Shown: positions 23,400-34,039, counted from the first letter of the stretch. The stretch is DNA of 64,000 nucleotides from Bradyrhizobium sp. Y36 (GCF_002531575.1 NZ_NWTI01000008.1:124001-188000), one strand, 5' to 3'. The notes: generated by a model from the letters alone, not told the origin. Translations and numbers: made by a program.

Positions 23400-26300
23400 T
23401 TAAGAACACCCCGTCGTACTTCCGCAAGTATCGCACTTCATGCAGGTGCCATTCCGCACCAGCGTGAAGTTGCCGCACTCGCTGCACATCTCGCCCTCGT
23501 AGCCCTTGGCCTTGGCTTCCGCGCGGCGCTCGGCCTTGCTGGGGGCGGCGACCGTTGCGGCGCTGCCGGCCTTGCTCCACTGAAGCTGCTCCAGCTTCTC
23601 CGTGGGGGAGAGGTCGTGCTGGACTTCCTGCTTCAGCGCGACCGCGCCTTCCATGACGTCGCCGACCCGGGCGCTCGTGCCGTGGGAGGCGAGAGCGGTG
23701 ACCTTGCTGCCGCCGGATGGCGCGCTGTCGTTGCCTTGCGCGACCGCAGCCGAGCCGCTGCGCATCACGAACAGGTTGTCGGTGCGGGAGCGGGTGAGGC
23801 CGCGCGAGACCAGCCTGGTCGCCTGGTGGTTCGGCTCCTCCGGCTCCTTGCCTTCCTCGACGCCCTTGCCGAGCGCGTCGAAATTCGACTCGGTCGGGTC
23901 GACATGGGCGAGATCGAAGCGCGACATGTAGCTCACCGCGAGCTCGCGGAAGACGTAGTCGAGGATCGAGGTCGCGTACTTGATGCTGTCGTTGCCCTGC
24001 ACGGGGCCCGCCGGCTCGAAGCGGGTGAAGGTGAAGGCGTCGACATATTCCTCGAGCGGCACTCCGTATTGCAGGCCGAGCGACACCGCGATGGCGAAGT
24101 TGTTGATGAAGGAGCGGAGCGCCGCGCCTTCCTTGTGCATGTCGATGAAGATCTCGCCGAGACGGCCGTCATCATATTCGCCGGTGCGCAAGTAAACCTT
24201 GTGGCCGCCGACGACCGCCTTCTGGGTGTAGCCCTTGCGGCGATCCGGCATCTTCTCGCGCTCGCGCATCACGATGATGCGCTCGACCAGCTTCTCGACG
24301 ATCTTCTCCGAGACCTGGGCGGCACGTGCCGCCATCGGCTTCTCGTAGAGGCTCTCGACCGCATCGTCCTCGTCCTCGTCGTCGCTGATGAGCTGCGAGT
24401 TGAGCGGCTGGGAGAGCTTGGAGCCGTCGCGATAGAGCGCGTTGGCCTTCAGCGCGAGCTTCCACGACAGCATGTAGGCCGACTTGCAGTCCTCCACCGT
24501 GGCGTCGTTCGGCATGTTGATGGTCTTGGAGATCGCGCCCGAGATGAAGGGCTGGGCCGCGGCCATCATGCGGATGTGGCTCTCGACCGACAGATAGCGT
24601 TTTCCAATTTTGCCGCAGGGGTTGGCGCAGTCGAACACGGGGTAATGTTCCGCCTTCAAATGCGGCGCCCCTTCAACGGTCATTGCGCCGCAGATGTGAA
24701 CGTTGGCCGCCTCGATCTCGCGCTTGGTGAAGCCGACGGCCTGGAGCAGGTCGAAGCCGGGGGCTGCGATCGCCTCGGCGCCGATGCCGAGCTGGTCGCG
24801 GATGAAGTCCTCGCCAAAGGTCCACTTGTTGAAGGCGAACTTGATGTCGAAGGCGGTCGGCAGGGCCTTCTCGACCTTGGCGATGGCTTCATCGGTGAAG
24901 CCCTTGGCCTTCAGCGTCGAGGCGTTGATGCCGGGCGCGTTCGACAGCGAGCCGTGGCCGACGGCGTAGGCCTCGATCTCGGCGATATCAGCTTCGCGAT
25001 AGCCGAGCGCACGCAGCGCGGCCGGCACGGCGCGGTTGATGATCTTGAAGTAGCCGCCGCCGGCGAGCTTCTTGAACTTCACCAGCGCGAAGTCGGGCTC
25101 GATGCCGGTGGTGTCGCAATCCATGACCAGGCCGATCGTGCCGGTCGGCGCGATCACCGTGGTCTGGGCGTTGCGATAGCCGTGCTGCTCGCCGAGCTCG
25201 AGCGCGGCATCCCAGGCGGCCTGCGCGTGGGTGACGAGGTCGGTCTGCGGGCAGGAGACCAGGTCCATCGGCACCGGGTTGACGGACAGCGCCTCGTAGC
25301 CGTTGGACTGGCCGTGGGCGGCGCGGCGGTGGTTGCGGATCACGCGCAGCATGTGCGCGGCGTTCTTCTTGTAGCCGGGGAAGGTGCCGAGCTCGGAAGC
25401 CATCTCCGCCGAGGTCTTGTAGGTGATGCCGGTCATGATCGCAGTCAGCGCGCCGGCGATGGCACGGCCTTCCTTGCTGTCATAGGGCAGGCCCATGGTC
25501 ATCAGCAGGCCGCCGATGTTGGCGTAGCCGAGACCGAGCGTGCGGAACTCGTAGGAGAGCTCGGCGATCGCCTTCGACGGGAACTGCGCCATCATCACGG
25601 AGATTTCGAGCACGATGGTCCAGAGCCGGCAGAGATGCTCGTAGCTATCGACGTCGAAGTGCTTGGTCTCGGTGTTGTAGAACGTCAGCAGGTTGGCGGA
25701 GGCGAGGTTGCACGCCGTGTCGTCCAGGAACATGTATTCCGAGCACGGATTGGACGCGCGGATGTCGCCGGACGCCTTGCAGGTGTGCCAGTCGTTCATG
25801 GTGGTGTTGAAGTGCAGGCCCGGGTCGGCCGACGCCCAGGCGGCGTAGCCGATCTTCTCCCAGAGGTCGCGCGCCTTCAGCGTCTTCGTCACCTTCTTGG
25901 AGGTGCGGGCGTTCAGATTCCAGTCGCCATCCGTCTCCACGGCGCGCAGGAAGTCGTCCCGGAGCGAGACCGAGTTGTTGGAGTTCTGGCCGGAGACCGT
26001 GAGATAGGCTTCGCTGTCCCAGTCGGTGTCGTAGGTGTCGAACTGGATGTCCTTGTAGCCCTGCTTGGCGAACTGGATGACGCGCTTGATGTAATTGTCG
26101 GGCACGAGGCTGCGGCGCGCGAGCTTGATCTCGCGGCGGAGCGCCGGGTTCTTCTCGGGGTCGAAGCAATCGTCGCCCGAGCCTTCGCAGTTCACGCAGG
26201 CCTTGAGGACGGCCTTGAGGTGCTTCTGGTTGATCTTGGATCCCGTGACGAGGGCGGCAACCTTCTGCTCCTCCTTCACCTTCCAGTCGATATAGGTCTC

Positions 26301-27170
26301 GATGTCGGGGTGATCGACGTCGACCACGACCATCTTGGCGGCGCGGCGCGTGGTGCCGCCCGACTTGATCGCGCCCGCGGCGCGGTCGCCGATCTTGAGG
26401 AAGCTCATCAGGCCGGACGAGCGGCCGCCGCCCGACAGCTTCTCGCCTTCGCCGCGCAGGCGCGAGAAGTTGGAGCCGGTGCCGGAGCCATATTTGAACA
26501 GGCGGGCTTCGCGGACCCAGAGGTCCATGATGCCGCCTTCGTTGACGAGGTCGTCACCGACGCCCTGGATGAAGCAGGCGTGCGGCTGCGGATGCTCGTA
26601 GGCCGACTTGGACTTGGTCAGCTTGCCGGTGAAGGGGTCGACGTAATAGTGGCCCTGGCCGGGGCCGTCGATGCCATAGGCCCAGTGCAGGCCGGTGTTG
26701 AACCATTGCGGCGAGTTCGGCGCGACCATCTGCATGGCGAGCATGTAGCGGAGCTCGTCGTAGAAGGCCTGGGCGTCCTCGTCGGTGGAGAAGTACTTGC
26801 CCTTCCAGCCCCAATAGGTCCAGCAGCCGGCGAGGCGGTCGAACACCTGCTTCGACGAGAGCTCGCTGACATAGCGCTCCTTCTCGGGCAGCTGGCTAAG
26901 GGCCTCGGTGTCGGGCACGGAGCGCCACAGGAAGGAGGGGACGGACTCTTCCTCGACCTTCTTCAGGCGCGCGGCGACGCCGGCCTTGCGGAAATACTTC
27001 TGGGCGAGCACGTCGGAGGCGACCTGCGACCATGCGGTCGGGACCTCGACGCCGTCCATTTTAAACACGACCGAGCCGTCGGGATTGCGAATCTCCGACG
27101 TGGTCAGGCGGAATTCGATTCCCGCGTAAGGTGACTGTCCCGAAGTGGTGTGGCGCCGCTCAATCCGCAT
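23400..27170 (-). CDS. nrdJ: Adenosylcobalamin-dependent (class II) ribonucleotide reductase NrdJ
   Basis: The 1256-aa enzyme reduces ribonucleotides using coenzyme B12 and so works with or without oxygen. Seen: substrate-site [10 protein letters not shown], the N-P-C-S-E-Y-M active region, P-T-G-T-I-G, and long barrel domains. The C terminus carries a zinc-ribbon-like tail with C-S-E-C, C-M-K-C and C-G-S-T-T-G-C, which holds the redox cysteines. Length matches the alphaproteobacterial form. No nrdA/B or nrdD is in the window. Confidence 0.96.
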   Translation of the reverse strand: MRIERRHTTSGQSPYAGIEFRLTTSEIRNPDGSVVFKMDGVEVPTAWSQVASDVLAQKYFRKAGVAARLKKVEEESVPSFLWRSVPDTEALSQLPEKERYVSELSSKQVFDRLAGCWTYWGWKGKYFSTDEDAQAFYDELRYMLAMQMVAPNSPQWFNTGLHWAYGIDGPGQGHYYVDPFTGKLTKSKSAYEHPQPHACFIQGVGDDLVNEGGIMDLWVREARLFKYGSGTGSNFSRLRGEGEKLSGGGRSSGLMSFLKIGDRAAGAIKSGGTTRRAAKMVVVDVDHPDIETYIDWKVKEEQKVAALVTGSKINQKHLKAVLKACVNCEGSGDDCFDPEKNPALRREIKLARRSLVPDNYIKRVIQFAKQGYKDIQFDTYDTDWDSEAYLTVSGQNSNNSVSLRDDFLRAVETDGDWNLNARTSKKVTKTLKARDLWEKIGYAAWASADPGLHFNTTMNDWHTCKASGDIRASNPCSEYMFLDDTACNLASANLLTFYNTETKHFDVDSYEHLCRLWTIVLEISVMMAQFPSKAIAELSYEFRTLGLGYANIGGLLMTMGLPYDSKEGRAIAGALTAIMTGITYKTSAEMASELGTFPGYKKNAAHMLRVIRNHRRAAHGQSNGYEALSVNPVPMDLVSCPQTDLVTHAQAAWDAALELGEQHGYRNAQTTVIAPTGTIGLVMDCDTTGIEPDFALVKFKKLAGGGYFKIINRAVPAALRALGYREADIAEIEAYAVGHGSLSNAPGINASTLKAKGFTDEAIAKVEKALPTAFDIKFAFNKWTFGEDFIRDQLGIGAEAIAAPGFDLLQAVGFTKREIEAANVHICGAMTVEGAPHLKAEHYPVFDCANPCGKIGKRYLSVESHIRMMAAAQPFISGAISKTINMPNDATVEDCKSAYMLSWKLALKANALYRDGSKLSQPLNSQLISDDEDEDDAVESLYEKPMAARAAQVSEKIVEKLVERIIVMREREKMPDRRKGYTQKAVVGGHKVYLRTGEYDDGRLGEIFIDMHKEGAALRSFINNFAIAVSLGLQYGVPLEEYVDAFTFTRFEPAGPVQGNDSIKYATSILDYVFRELAVSYMSRFDLAHVDPTESNFDALGKGVEEGKEPEEPNHQATRLVSRGLTRSRTDNLFVMRSGSAAVAQGNDSAPSGGSKVTALASHGTSARVGDVMEGAVALKQEVQHDLSPTEKLEQLQWSKAGSAATVAAPSKAERRAEAKAKGYEGEMCSECGNFTLVRNGTCMKCDTCGSTTGCS

Positions 27171-27934
27171 CGTCTTGCCCCGTCCTAAGTTTGACCGGTC
27201 CCGCCTCCGTTCAGGCGTGCCGGGTCGACATTTCGTTTCGCGGCGCCCCCTTGGCCATTGGCCGGAGAGCTCCGCAGTTCAGCCGGTGGACCCGGCCCTG
27301 TTTTTCCCGGCGCGATGGCGCGATGCGTGCATCGATCCATCCCGCCGGCACATCCACGCCCATCCGCCCCCAAGGGGATGTGCGCGACATGCGTTCAACG
27401 CCCCACTGTCACAACGTCTATCGATGCCATCCGAGCCTGTTGCCGGCCCGTTCTGGCGCCCGAAGAGTCCGCCTTTCGCGGGCAGACAAGCCGTCATCCG
27501 CTGCCTTTGGCTGGCTTGGCGGAGTGCAGTTTTGCGAGACCCTTTGGGGGAGTGCCGGCGGGACGCAAACTCACTCGCGCCGAACGGACCGAAAGCTAGG
27601 ACTCTCCGTTGCGCCCGTCAAGAACTAGTGCGGGTTCCTGAATCAAATACTAAATATGGTGGATTGTGGGGGATAACAGGGGTCTTCGCCGCGCCTGTTG
27701 TGGGGGCAAGTATCAGTGAGTCCTGAAGGATTCCCAACTGAAAAAATTTGCATGCCGTGGTGATGCGGAGCCTTCATCCCGCTGTTCACAGGGCAGGTAT
27801 ATTTTTGAGCAATGGGATTGCGTCAGCAGGACTCACGTAGCCCTACGGAAGGTGAGGGCAGGCATGCCCGCCGAGGTGGTGGTTAAGGGTGCGAATCCGC
27901 GCCAAGCTGACCCCAGATTTTGCCGGATACCCCC
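27171..27934. other. 764-bp gene-free region upstream of nrdJ
   Basis: Open frames exist on both strands but have unnatural compositions and no ribosome sites. A candidate NrdR box lies at 27647-27662 with a weaker partner at 27616-27631. I looked for a cobalamin riboswitch and found no convincing B12 box. The right end presumably contains the DMT transporter promoter. Confidence 0.5.
27616..27662. promoter_or_regulatory. Candidate NrdR box pair
   Basis: ATACTAAATATGGTGG (27647-27662) matches 12 of 16 positions of the NrdR consensus as I recall it (ACACTATATATAGTGT). A weaker site (27616-27631, 8 of 16) sits exactly 31 bp away, the spacing typical of paired NrdR boxes. The distance to the nrdJ start is about 450 bp, which is long. 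Confidence 0.35.
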
Positions 27935-28831
27935 ATGCTTGATTCGACTCGCCGGGATGCGCGACCGCGCATCGCCCCGGCCGGCCTGATGTTCCTCGCG
28001 ATCACCTCGATCGGCTGGGGTTTTAATTGGCCTGTCACGAAATTCCTGATCTCCGAGCTGCCACCGCTGACCTTGCGCGGGGTGACGGGCGTGCTCGGTG
28101 CGATTCTGCTTGCGCTGCTGGCACTGGTTCGCCGGCAGAGCCTGCGCGTGGACGCCGCCACCTGGCCGCGCCTCGTGACCGCCGCAGTGCTCAACGTCAC
28201 CGGCTGGATGGTGCTGATGGGCCTGGCGCTGCTCTGGCTGCCCGCGAGCGAGGCGGCGCTGATCGCCTATACGATGCCGGTCTGGGCCTCGATCATCGCC
28301 TGGCCGGTGCTGGGCGAGCGCCCGACCGTACTGCGCACGCTGGGGCTGGTGATGGCCTTCGTCGGCCTTGCCTCGATCATGGGCGGCAACGGCATTGCCG
28401 CCAGCGTGGAGAAGCTGCCGGGCATCATCATGGCGCTGGGCGGGGCGCTCGGCTTTGCCGTCGGCACGGTGTTCTCGAAGAAGTACCCGATCCATCTGCC
28501 GCCGATCACGGCCGCGGCCTGGCAGATCGGCATCGGCTGCCTGCCGATCTCGATCATCGGCCTCATGGTCGAGACCACCCATCTGGACAAGGTGACGCCG
28601 GTCGGCTGGTGGCTGCTGGTCTATTCGACCGTGGTGCAGTTCTGCATCGCCTATGTCAGCTGGTTCGCAGCGCTCGCCCGCCTGCCGGCATCGGTCGCCG
28701 CGATCGGCACCATGGCGGTGCCTGTCATCGGCGTCGTCGCCTCGGCGATCGCGCTGCACGAGCCACTGGGACCGGGCCAGATCGCCGCGCTGGTCTTCAC
28801 GCTCGCGGCAGTGGTGCTGGCGACGCGCTGA
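27935..28831 (+). CDS. DMT-superfamily (EamA) transporter
   Basis: The 298-aa protein has ten predicted helices in two EamA repeats (about 15-140 and 155-290): S-I-G-W-G-F-N-W-P at the first helix and M-A-V-P-V-I-G-V near the ninth. Substrate unknown. ATG at 27935 is favoured; a TTG at 27920 is in frame. It is convergent with the DoxX gene. Confidence 0.86.
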   Translation: MLDSTRRDARPRIAPAGLMFLAITSIGWGFNWPVTKFLISELPPLTLRGVTGVLGAILLALLALVRRQSLRVDAATWPRLVTAAVLNVTGWMVLMGLALLWLPASEAALIAYTMPVWASIIAWPVLGERPTVLRTLGLVMAFVGLASIMGGNGIAASVEKLPGIIMALGGALGFAVGTVFSKKYPIHLPPITAAAWQIGIGCLPISIIGLMVETTHLDKVTPVGWWLLVYSTVVQFCIAYVSWFAALARLPASVAAIGTMAVPVIGVVASAIALHEPLGPGQIAALVFTLAAVVLATR

Positions 28832-28836
28832 GCGAA

Positions 28837-29322
28837 CTACTCCGCAGGTGCCATCCGCACCTCGCGGCCGCCGGCTTCAACGGCGTGCTTGCCTGCGCTC
28901 GCCCAAGTCTTCCAGGCGTGGACGGCGACCCCCAGCGAGCAGATGCCCCAGAACACCGGATATTCGTAGCCGCCCGTGTTCCAGGTCCAGCCGAAGCCCT
29001 TCACGACCTGCAGCGAATAGACCGCCACGACCATCAGCGCGACCGAGCCGAGCGCGGCGAAACGCGTGCAGAGGCCGAGCGTCAATGCGATGGCGACCGA
29101 CAGTTCGGCGGCGGCGGCGATGTAGACCCATGCCTCCGGCGGCGACAGGCCGGCGGCCGCGAAGAACTTCACGATCGGCGGGTTGAGGACGCCGAGGCCT
29201 GCGAACTTGCCCGCGACGTGCGGAAGGTAGAAGAGGCCGCACGCGATGCGAACGATGTTCTCCATGCGGGTGAGGTCGAAATTCTCTGTCTTGATCCGGA
29301 AGTCGTCTAACGAAATGAACAT
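28837..29322 (-). CDS. DoxX-family membrane protein
   Basis: The 161-aa protein has four hydrophobic segments with the DoxX pattern: R-I-A-C-G-L-F-Y-L-P-H-V-A-G-K near 25-39, then E-L-S-V-A-I-A-L-T-L-G and a C-terminal helix. Family members are inner-membrane proteins of unclear biochemical role. The ATG has GGGGAG upstream; a second Met at 29265 could also start the domain. Confidence 0.8.
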   Translation of the reverse strand: MFISLDDFRIKTENFDLTRMENIVRIACGLFYLPHVAGKFAGLGVLNPPIVKFFAAAGLSPPEAWVYIAAAAELSVAIALTLGLCTRFAALGSVALMVVAVYSLQVVKGFGWTWNTGGYEYPVFWGICSLGVAVHAWKTWASAGKHAVEAGGREVRMAPAE

Positions 29323-29408
29323 GGCTGTTCTCCCCTTGCCGAGAACACCCTATGCGCGCGCGTCACGAGGCAGCTTGACGCAACGCAAGCGGGGTGCGCC
29401 GTCGCTGC

Positions 29409-31670
29409 CTAACTTGTCGGCATTGCTCCGTCGCCGCCCAGCGCCTTCCTGATCATCTCGGCGAGCTGGTTTCTCCGATAGGGCTTCGTCAGCAGCAGCA
29501 CGCCGTCGTCGAGCTTGCCGTGATGGACGATGGCGTTGTCGGTGTAGCCGGAGGTGTAGAGCACTTTCAGGCCCGGCCGGCGCTTGGCCACCTCTTCGGC
29601 GAGCTCGCGCCCGCTCATGCCGCCGGGGATGACGACGTCGGTGAACAGCAGGTCGAAGGCCTGGCCGGCCTCGATCAAGTCCAGCGCGGCCTTGCCGTCG
29701 GGCGCAGCCACGGTCTTGTAGCCGAGGCTCTGGAGCTGCGCGGTGACGAAGTTGCGCACGAGATTGTCGTCCTCGACCACGAAAATGGTCTCGGCGCCGC
29801 CCTCGACCTGCGGCGCGACGACGGCGGCGACCTCCGCGGTGCCTTCGCCCGGGGGCAGATAAAGCTTGATCGTGGTGCCGTGGCCTTGCTCGCTGTAGAT
29901 CTTGATGTGGCCGCCGGACTGCTTGACGAAGCCGTAGACCATGGAGAGGCCGAGGCCCGACCCCTTGCCGACCTCCTTGGTGGTGAAGAACGGCTCGAAT
30001 GCCTTGTGCTGGGTCTCCAACGACATACCGGTGCCGGTGTCGCTGACCGCGAGCATGACATAGGGGCCGGCCGCCACGTCCGCATGCGCCTGCGCGTAGG
30101 TCTCGTCCAGCACGACGCGGTGGGTCTCCAGCAGCAGCTTGCCGCCGTTCGGCATGGCGTCGCGCGCGTTGATCGCCATGTTGAGCACGGCATTGGTGAG
30201 CCGGGACGGATCGATATGCGCGGTGATCGGACCCTGTTCCAGCACGGTCTCGATCTGGATCTGCTCGCCGAGGGTGGGGCGCAAGAGTTTCGCGATGTCA
30301 GCGATCGCGGCGTTGAGCTCGATGTTGCGCGGCTGCAGCGGCTGCCTGCGCGCGAAGGCGAGCAGGTGCTGGATCAGCTCGGCACAGCGCTCGGCGGCCT
30401 CGTCGATCAGCCGCGCCACCTGCTGAAGCTCGGGCTGCTGCTTCAGGCTCGCCACCAGCGTCTCGGTGTTGCCGGAGATCACGGTCAGCATGTTGTTGAA
30501 GTCGTGCGCGACGCCGCCGGTGAGCTTGCCGATCGCGTCCAGCTTCTGCGACTGGTACAGCTGTCGCTCGGTCTCGCGGGACATGGTCGCGTCGTGATAG
30601 ACCAGGACCGCGCCGGAAATGTCGCCTTGCCCGTCCAGCATCGGCCGGCCGCTGATCATGAGATGGCGCGGAGGATTGCCGCTGTGCGGGCGGACGATCA
30701 TCTCCATGTCCTCGAACTTCTCGCCGCGCAGCACGCGCGCCGAGGGCAGCTCGTCGGCCTTGAGCGGCGTGACGCCGTCGCCGTGAAACACGTCCGACAG
30801 CGCGCGCAGATTGCGCAGGTTCATGCCGACGCGATGCAGCAGCATGCGCTCCGCCGCCGGATTGGACAGCAGCACGTTGCCGTCGGCATCGATCACCAGC
30901 ACCGCCTCCGCCATGCTGTGAAACGTGCTCTGGAGCACGTTGACCGACAAGCGCAGCTCGTCATGCGCGGTGACCAGATGCTCGGTGCGCTCGGCGACCG
31001 CCGCTTCGAGCGCCTGCTTGGCGGCCGTGGTCTCGCTCAGCGTGCTCTGCAGCTGCCCTGTGGCGCGCCGGCTCTCGCGCATCACCAGCGCGACCAGCAT
31101 CAGGATCAGCACTGCGCCGGCGACGTCGATGCCGAGCAGCACGATGCCGGTACGGCGCGAATCCTGGGACCGCGCGGCGAGCAGGCGCTCCTCCTCCGCG
31201 CTCAGACGGTCGAGATTGCCCATCACCGTGTCCATGAGGCCTCGGCCCTCGGCCTTGCCGTTGAGCGCGGCAATGCCCGCCTCGTCGTTCGCGGCACGCA
31301 GGCGCATCGCCGTCGCGGCGATCTCGACGCGACGCAGCGCCAGCGGTTCGATGCCCTCCAGCAGCGTGACCTGATCGGGATTGTCGCGCAGGCCGCGCTT
31401 GAGTTCGGCGAGGGCCGGCGCGATCTCGGCGTGGACGGCCTCGAACTCGGCGCTGAAGCCCGGGCTGCGGTAGAGCTCAAAGCCGCGCGCGGCGCTCTCG
31501 GCGCGGCGCAGCAGCACGCGCAGATCGGAGATCTTCTTCTGCACCTGGACGGTATGGTTGACCCAGGCCGCATCGGACCGCGACTTGACGTCGAGGGCGA
31601 TCGAGGCTGCGGTGATGATCAGGAGGATGGCAAGTCCAGCACCGAGAATGACGCGCTGCGTTGGAATCAA
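29409..31670 (-). CDS. CHASE3-PAS hybrid histidine kinase with C-terminal receiver
   Basis: Order of the 753-aa protein: TM1 (about 7-27), periplasmic CHASE3 sensor (30-172), TM2 (175-197), coiled coil, PAS (about 245-365), HisKA with phospho-His389 (G-G-V-A-H-D-F-N-N-M), HATPase (about 490-610) and REC (about 635-750; V-V-E-D-D, F-T-D-V-V-I-P-G-G). It starts with TTG (TTGA overlap) directly on the stop of the response regulator upstream, so the two genes are co-translated. The signal is unknown. Confidence 0.9.
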   Translation of the reverse strand: MIPTQRVILGAGLAILLIITAASIALDVKSRSDAAWVNHTVQVQKKISDLRVLLRRAESAARGFELYRSPGFSAEFEAVHAEIAPALAELKRGLRDNPDQVTLLEGIEPLALRRVEIAATAMRLRAANDEAGIAALNGKAEGRGLMDTVMGNLDRLSAEEERLLAARSQDSRRTGIVLLGIDVAGAVLILMLVALVMRESRRATGQLQSTLSETTAAKQALEAAVAERTEHLVTAHDELRLSVNVLQSTFHSMAEAVLVIDADGNVLLSNPAAERMLLHRVGMNLRNLRALSDVFHGDGVTPLKADELPSARVLRGEKFEDMEMIVRPHSGNPPRHLMISGRPMLDGQGDISGAVLVYHDATMSRETERQLYQSQKLDAIGKLTGGVAHDFNNMLTVISGNTETLVASLKQQPELQQVARLIDEAAERCAELIQHLLAFARRQPLQPRNIELNAAIADIAKLLRPTLGEQIQIETVLEQGPITAHIDPSRLTNAVLNMAINARDAMPNGGKLLLETHRVVLDETYAQAHADVAAGPYVMLAVSDTGTGMSLETQHKAFEPFFTTKEVGKGSGLGLSMVYGFVKQSGGHIKIYSEQGHGTTIKLYLPPGEGTAEVAAVVAPQVEGGAETIFVVEDDNLVRNFVTAQLQSLGYKTVAAPDGKAALDLIEAGQAFDLLFTDVVIPGGMSGRELAEEVAKRRPGLKVLYTSGYTDNAIVHHGKLDDGVLLLTKPYRRNQLAEMIRKALGGDGAMPTS

Positions 31671-32083
31671 GGGGCTTCTTTCTTGTCCTTCGGCTGCGCG
31701 CTCTCACCCGCGAGGCATTCCCGGATCGTGGTCAGCAGCGTTTCCGGCGTGAACGGCTTGCGCAGGCAGCGCGTTGCGCCGAGCTCGAGCGCCATGCGGA
31801 GGAAATCGGGAGAGGGCGAGGCGGATGATGCGAAGGCGTAACCGGACATCGCGATCAGCGGAGTAGCCGGCGCGCGTTCATGGAAGATGCGGATCGACTC
31901 GAAGCCGCGCATATGCGGCATGAAGATATCAACCAGCATCACCTCGAAGGTCTGCGCTTCCAGCGCAGCCAGTCCTGTTTCACCACCGTCGGCCAGCGTG
32001 ACGTCGAAGCCCTGACGTTGGAGGAGGACCTCGATGGTCGCGCCGACCATCGGATCGTCATCAACCACGAGAATACGCGGCAT
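31667..32083 (-). CDS. Single-domain response regulator
   Basis: The 138-aa receiver domain has Asp8-Asp10 acidic pocket residues (V-V-D-D-D), phospho-acceptor Asp52 (V-D-I-F-M-P), Thr/Ser switch A-M-S-G-Y and K-P-F. There is no output domain. It is the first gene of the pair with the CHASE3-PAS hybrid kinase and probably shuttles phosphate between kinases and other partners. Confidence 0.9.
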   Translation of the reverse strand: MPRILVVDDDPMVGATIEVLLQRQGFDVTLADGGETGLAALEAQTFEVMLVDIFMPHMRGFESIRIFHERAPATPLIAMSGYAFASSASPSPDFLRMALELGATRCLRKPFTPETLLTTIRECLAGESAQPKDKKEAP

Positions 32084-32274
32084 GACACTTCCCAGTAGAT
32101 CGAAGTCCCCACTGTGATTGGTGATATCCGCGAATCGTGGGTCGGGTCAATTTTGGATTGGATATGGGTAGATATGCACGGTGCGGTGAATACAGGTTCG
32201 TTTCTTTCGATTTGTACGGATCATCGCAACCATCGACCCGGGGTCAGCGGCATCCCTGAGATCCTCGAGAGGCG

Positions 32275-32306
32275 CGAAAAAAGGCGTCGCAACGATGCGA
32301 CGCCTT
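32275..32306 (-). terminator. Rho-independent terminator of the BA14K gene
   Basis: Arms GGCGTCGCA and TGCGACGCC (32283-32291, 32296-32304) enclose a four-base loop; on the minus strand a run of six T follows. It lies 22 bases downstream of the BA14K stop codon. Confidence 0.88.
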
Positions 32307-32328
32307 CCTTCAAGCGTGTCCGGCGTGC

Positions 32329-32958
32329 TTACGGGCAGGGATGCCGCTCACCGTCGTAGCCGAGGTAGGTACCCGAGGCCGGGTCGTAGGACCTGTAGCG
32401 CTGCGCGCAATAGCCTGCGGCGTCGCCGCCGCCATCGGGGACCACCGCCACTGTCGGCTCATCATAGGAGCTGTCGCCATAATAGTAGGGGTCGTCATAA
32501 TAGCCGCCGCCACCGTAATAGGCGTAGGAGCCCAGGCCGCCGATCGCCGCGCCGGCCGCAAAGCCCGGCCAGAACCCGCCGCGACGATGGTGGTGATACC
32601 CGCCACCGTTCCAGTTGTTTCCGCCGTTCCAATTACCGCTGCGGCCCTGCCAGGTGCCGCCGCTGGCGGCTGCAAAGTTGCGGGCTGCGCCACCGGTGAA
32701 GGATGTGCCGCCGCTCGGACGGACCGCCGCGCCGGCCGCGAAATTGCCGCCACCGCCGTGGAAGGCGGCGCCGCCGCCACCAATCCGGGCGCCGCCGAAG
32801 CCGCCGCCGCCCATGCGCGCACCGCCACCGCCGCCACCGAAATGCGCGCCGCCGCCGCCGCCGCCACGACCGCCATGGCCCTGTGCGAAGCTCGGCGTTG
32901 CCAGCGGGAGAACCAAGGCCGCGACCGCAGCGGCACTCAACAGTTTCAGACTTTTCAT
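32329..32958 (-). CDS. Glycine-rich exported BA14K-type protein
   Basis: The 209-aa product has a signal peptide (1-25, ending S-F-A-Q) and a Gly-rich region (26-130) with G-G-G-G-A-R-M-G-G-G repeats. A short aromatic segment (Y-Y-G-G-G-G-Y-Y-D-D) precedes the C-terminal BA14K motif Y-C-A-Q-R-Y-R-S-Y-D-P and G-Y-D-G-E-R-H-P-C. BA14K of Brucella is a lectin-like immunoreactive protein. AAGGAG lies upstream of ATG 32958; longer in-frame starts are unlikely. Confidence 0.85.
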   Translation of the reverse strand: MKSLKLLSAAAVAALVLPLATPSFAQGHGGRGGGGGGAHFGGGGGGARMGGGGFGGARIGGGGAAFHGGGGNFAAGAAVRPSGGTSFTGGAARNFAAASGGTWQGRSGNWNGGNNWNGGGYHHHRRGGFWPGFAAGAAIGGLGSYAYYGGGGYYDDPYYYGDSSYDEPTVAVVPDGGGDAAGYCAQRYRSYDPASGTYLGYDGERHPCP

Positions 32959-33201
32959 GATCAAACTCCTTTTCCCGGAAGCAAACCCTATGAGAGGGCC
33001 GGGGTTCCTGGGATCACGCCAGTTTGCGCGTGAACGAGAGCCTCGCTCGCGTCCGCTGTACCCGGCATGAATGGATCGCGTCCGATTTGCGGCAGCGCCT
33101 GGACCGGCATCACATCTGCGAAGGGCACCGCTGCCGCCGCCGAACTGGACATTTCGCCGCGCGGATGGCATCAGGGCCGGACGAAGCAGGGCCCTTGCCG
33201 C

Positions 33202-33609
33202 ATGAAACAGTTCTTCCTCAAGTTCTTCACCTGGTGGAATGGCCAGACTTTTGGCACCCAACTCTGGACCAAGCGGTACGGGGAGCTGGTCGGCCAGGAC
33301 GAGCAGGGCAATCTCTACTATCGCACCCGCGGCGGGGTGGTCGATCCGACCCTCGGCTTCGAGCGGCGCTGGGTGGTCTATAATGGCCTCGCCGAAGCGA
33401 GCCGGATCCCGCCGTCCTGGCACGGCTGGATTCATCACACCGTGGACGTGCCGCCGACGCAGGACAATTATCAGCCCCGCGAGTGGGAGAAGCCGCACCA
33501 GCCGAATCTCACCGGCACGGCCATGGCCTATCGTCCCTCGGGCTCGACGCTCGCCAGCGGCAAGCGGCCCAAGGCGACCGGCGACTACCAGCCCTGGACG
33601 CCTGGCTAG
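33202..33609 (+). CDS. NDUFA12-family protein (complex I accessory subunit)
   Basis: The 135-aa protein matches the alphaproteobacterial NDUFA12/B17.2 family: M-K-Q-F-F-L-K-F-F-T-W-W-N-G-Q-T, G-E-L-V-G-Q-D-E-Q-G-N-L-Y-Y, R-R-W-V-V-Y-N-G and P-P-S-W-H-G-W-I-H. In alphaproteobacteria it is an accessory subunit of NADH:ubiquinone oxidoreductase. The frame is open from 33067 but homology begins at ATG 33202. Confidence 0.93.
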   Translation: MKQFFLKFFTWWNGQTFGTQLWTKRYGELVGQDEQGNLYYRTRGGVVDPTLGFERRWVVYNGLAEASRIPPSWHGWIHHTVDVPPTQDNYQPREWEKPHQPNLTGTAMAYRPSGSTLASGKRPKATGDYQPWTPG

Positions 33610-34039
33610 ACTTTCCAGCCTTCGCCTCTTCATCGTCAAATTGGATGCATGCGCATCCGCCGCGTCTTGCTGTGGACAACGGGAACAGCGGGGACGGTGC
33701 CTGCGCGGCCGTTGCGCCGACGCAGGTGATGCGGCTCAATGAACTCATCTTACGGAGATGGGAGACCATCGCGCTCGGTTCGGGCAACAGTTCGCGACTG
33801 TCCCGAGATGCAGCGGCCGCCGAGGAAGGACTCGATCGGGAGATAGGCCCCCGGTCTGGAAGCTCCGAAATCGCCCGATGTGAATGTGCAGCCGCCGTGA
33901 GACAGGAAAGGCCGCTCGGGAAACCGAGCGGCCTTTTTCTGTTGCGGGCTTATGCGACGTCTCGTGCTCCCGGACGCAGCGCTTCCCACACCGCGGGCCC
34001 GGGACGTGACGGCGACCAATGGTCGGCGCTTTCCGCTTC
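33610..34039. other. 430-bp gene-free region with a strong terminator
   Basis: No credible gene was found. A strong hairpin terminator lies at 33908-33937, about 300 bases after the NDUFA12 stop codon, farther than usual, and a small hairpin (CATCT/AGATG) is near 33747-33761. The region could specify a small RNA ending at the terminator, but this is conjecture. Confidence 0.4.
33908..33937 (+). terminator. Rho-independent terminator
   Basis: A 12-base GC-rich stem (AAGGCCGCTCGG/CCGAGCGGCCTT) with a GAAA tetraloop-like turn is followed by a T-run. It is oriented for plus-strand transcription. Confidence 0.88.

Noticed and set aside
23397..27134. 1245-aa open frame antisense to nrdJ
   Set aside because: A shadow frame of high-GC coding DNA; nrdJ on the minus strand is unmistakable.
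27171..27660. Cobalamin riboswitch upstream of nrdJ
   Set aside because: Looked for a B12-box-like element (GCCACTG or its complement in context) and found no convincing match.
27145..27726. 193-aa open frame upstream of nrdJ
   Set aside because: No ribosome site, Arg/Pro-rich composition and overlap with the nrdJ start.
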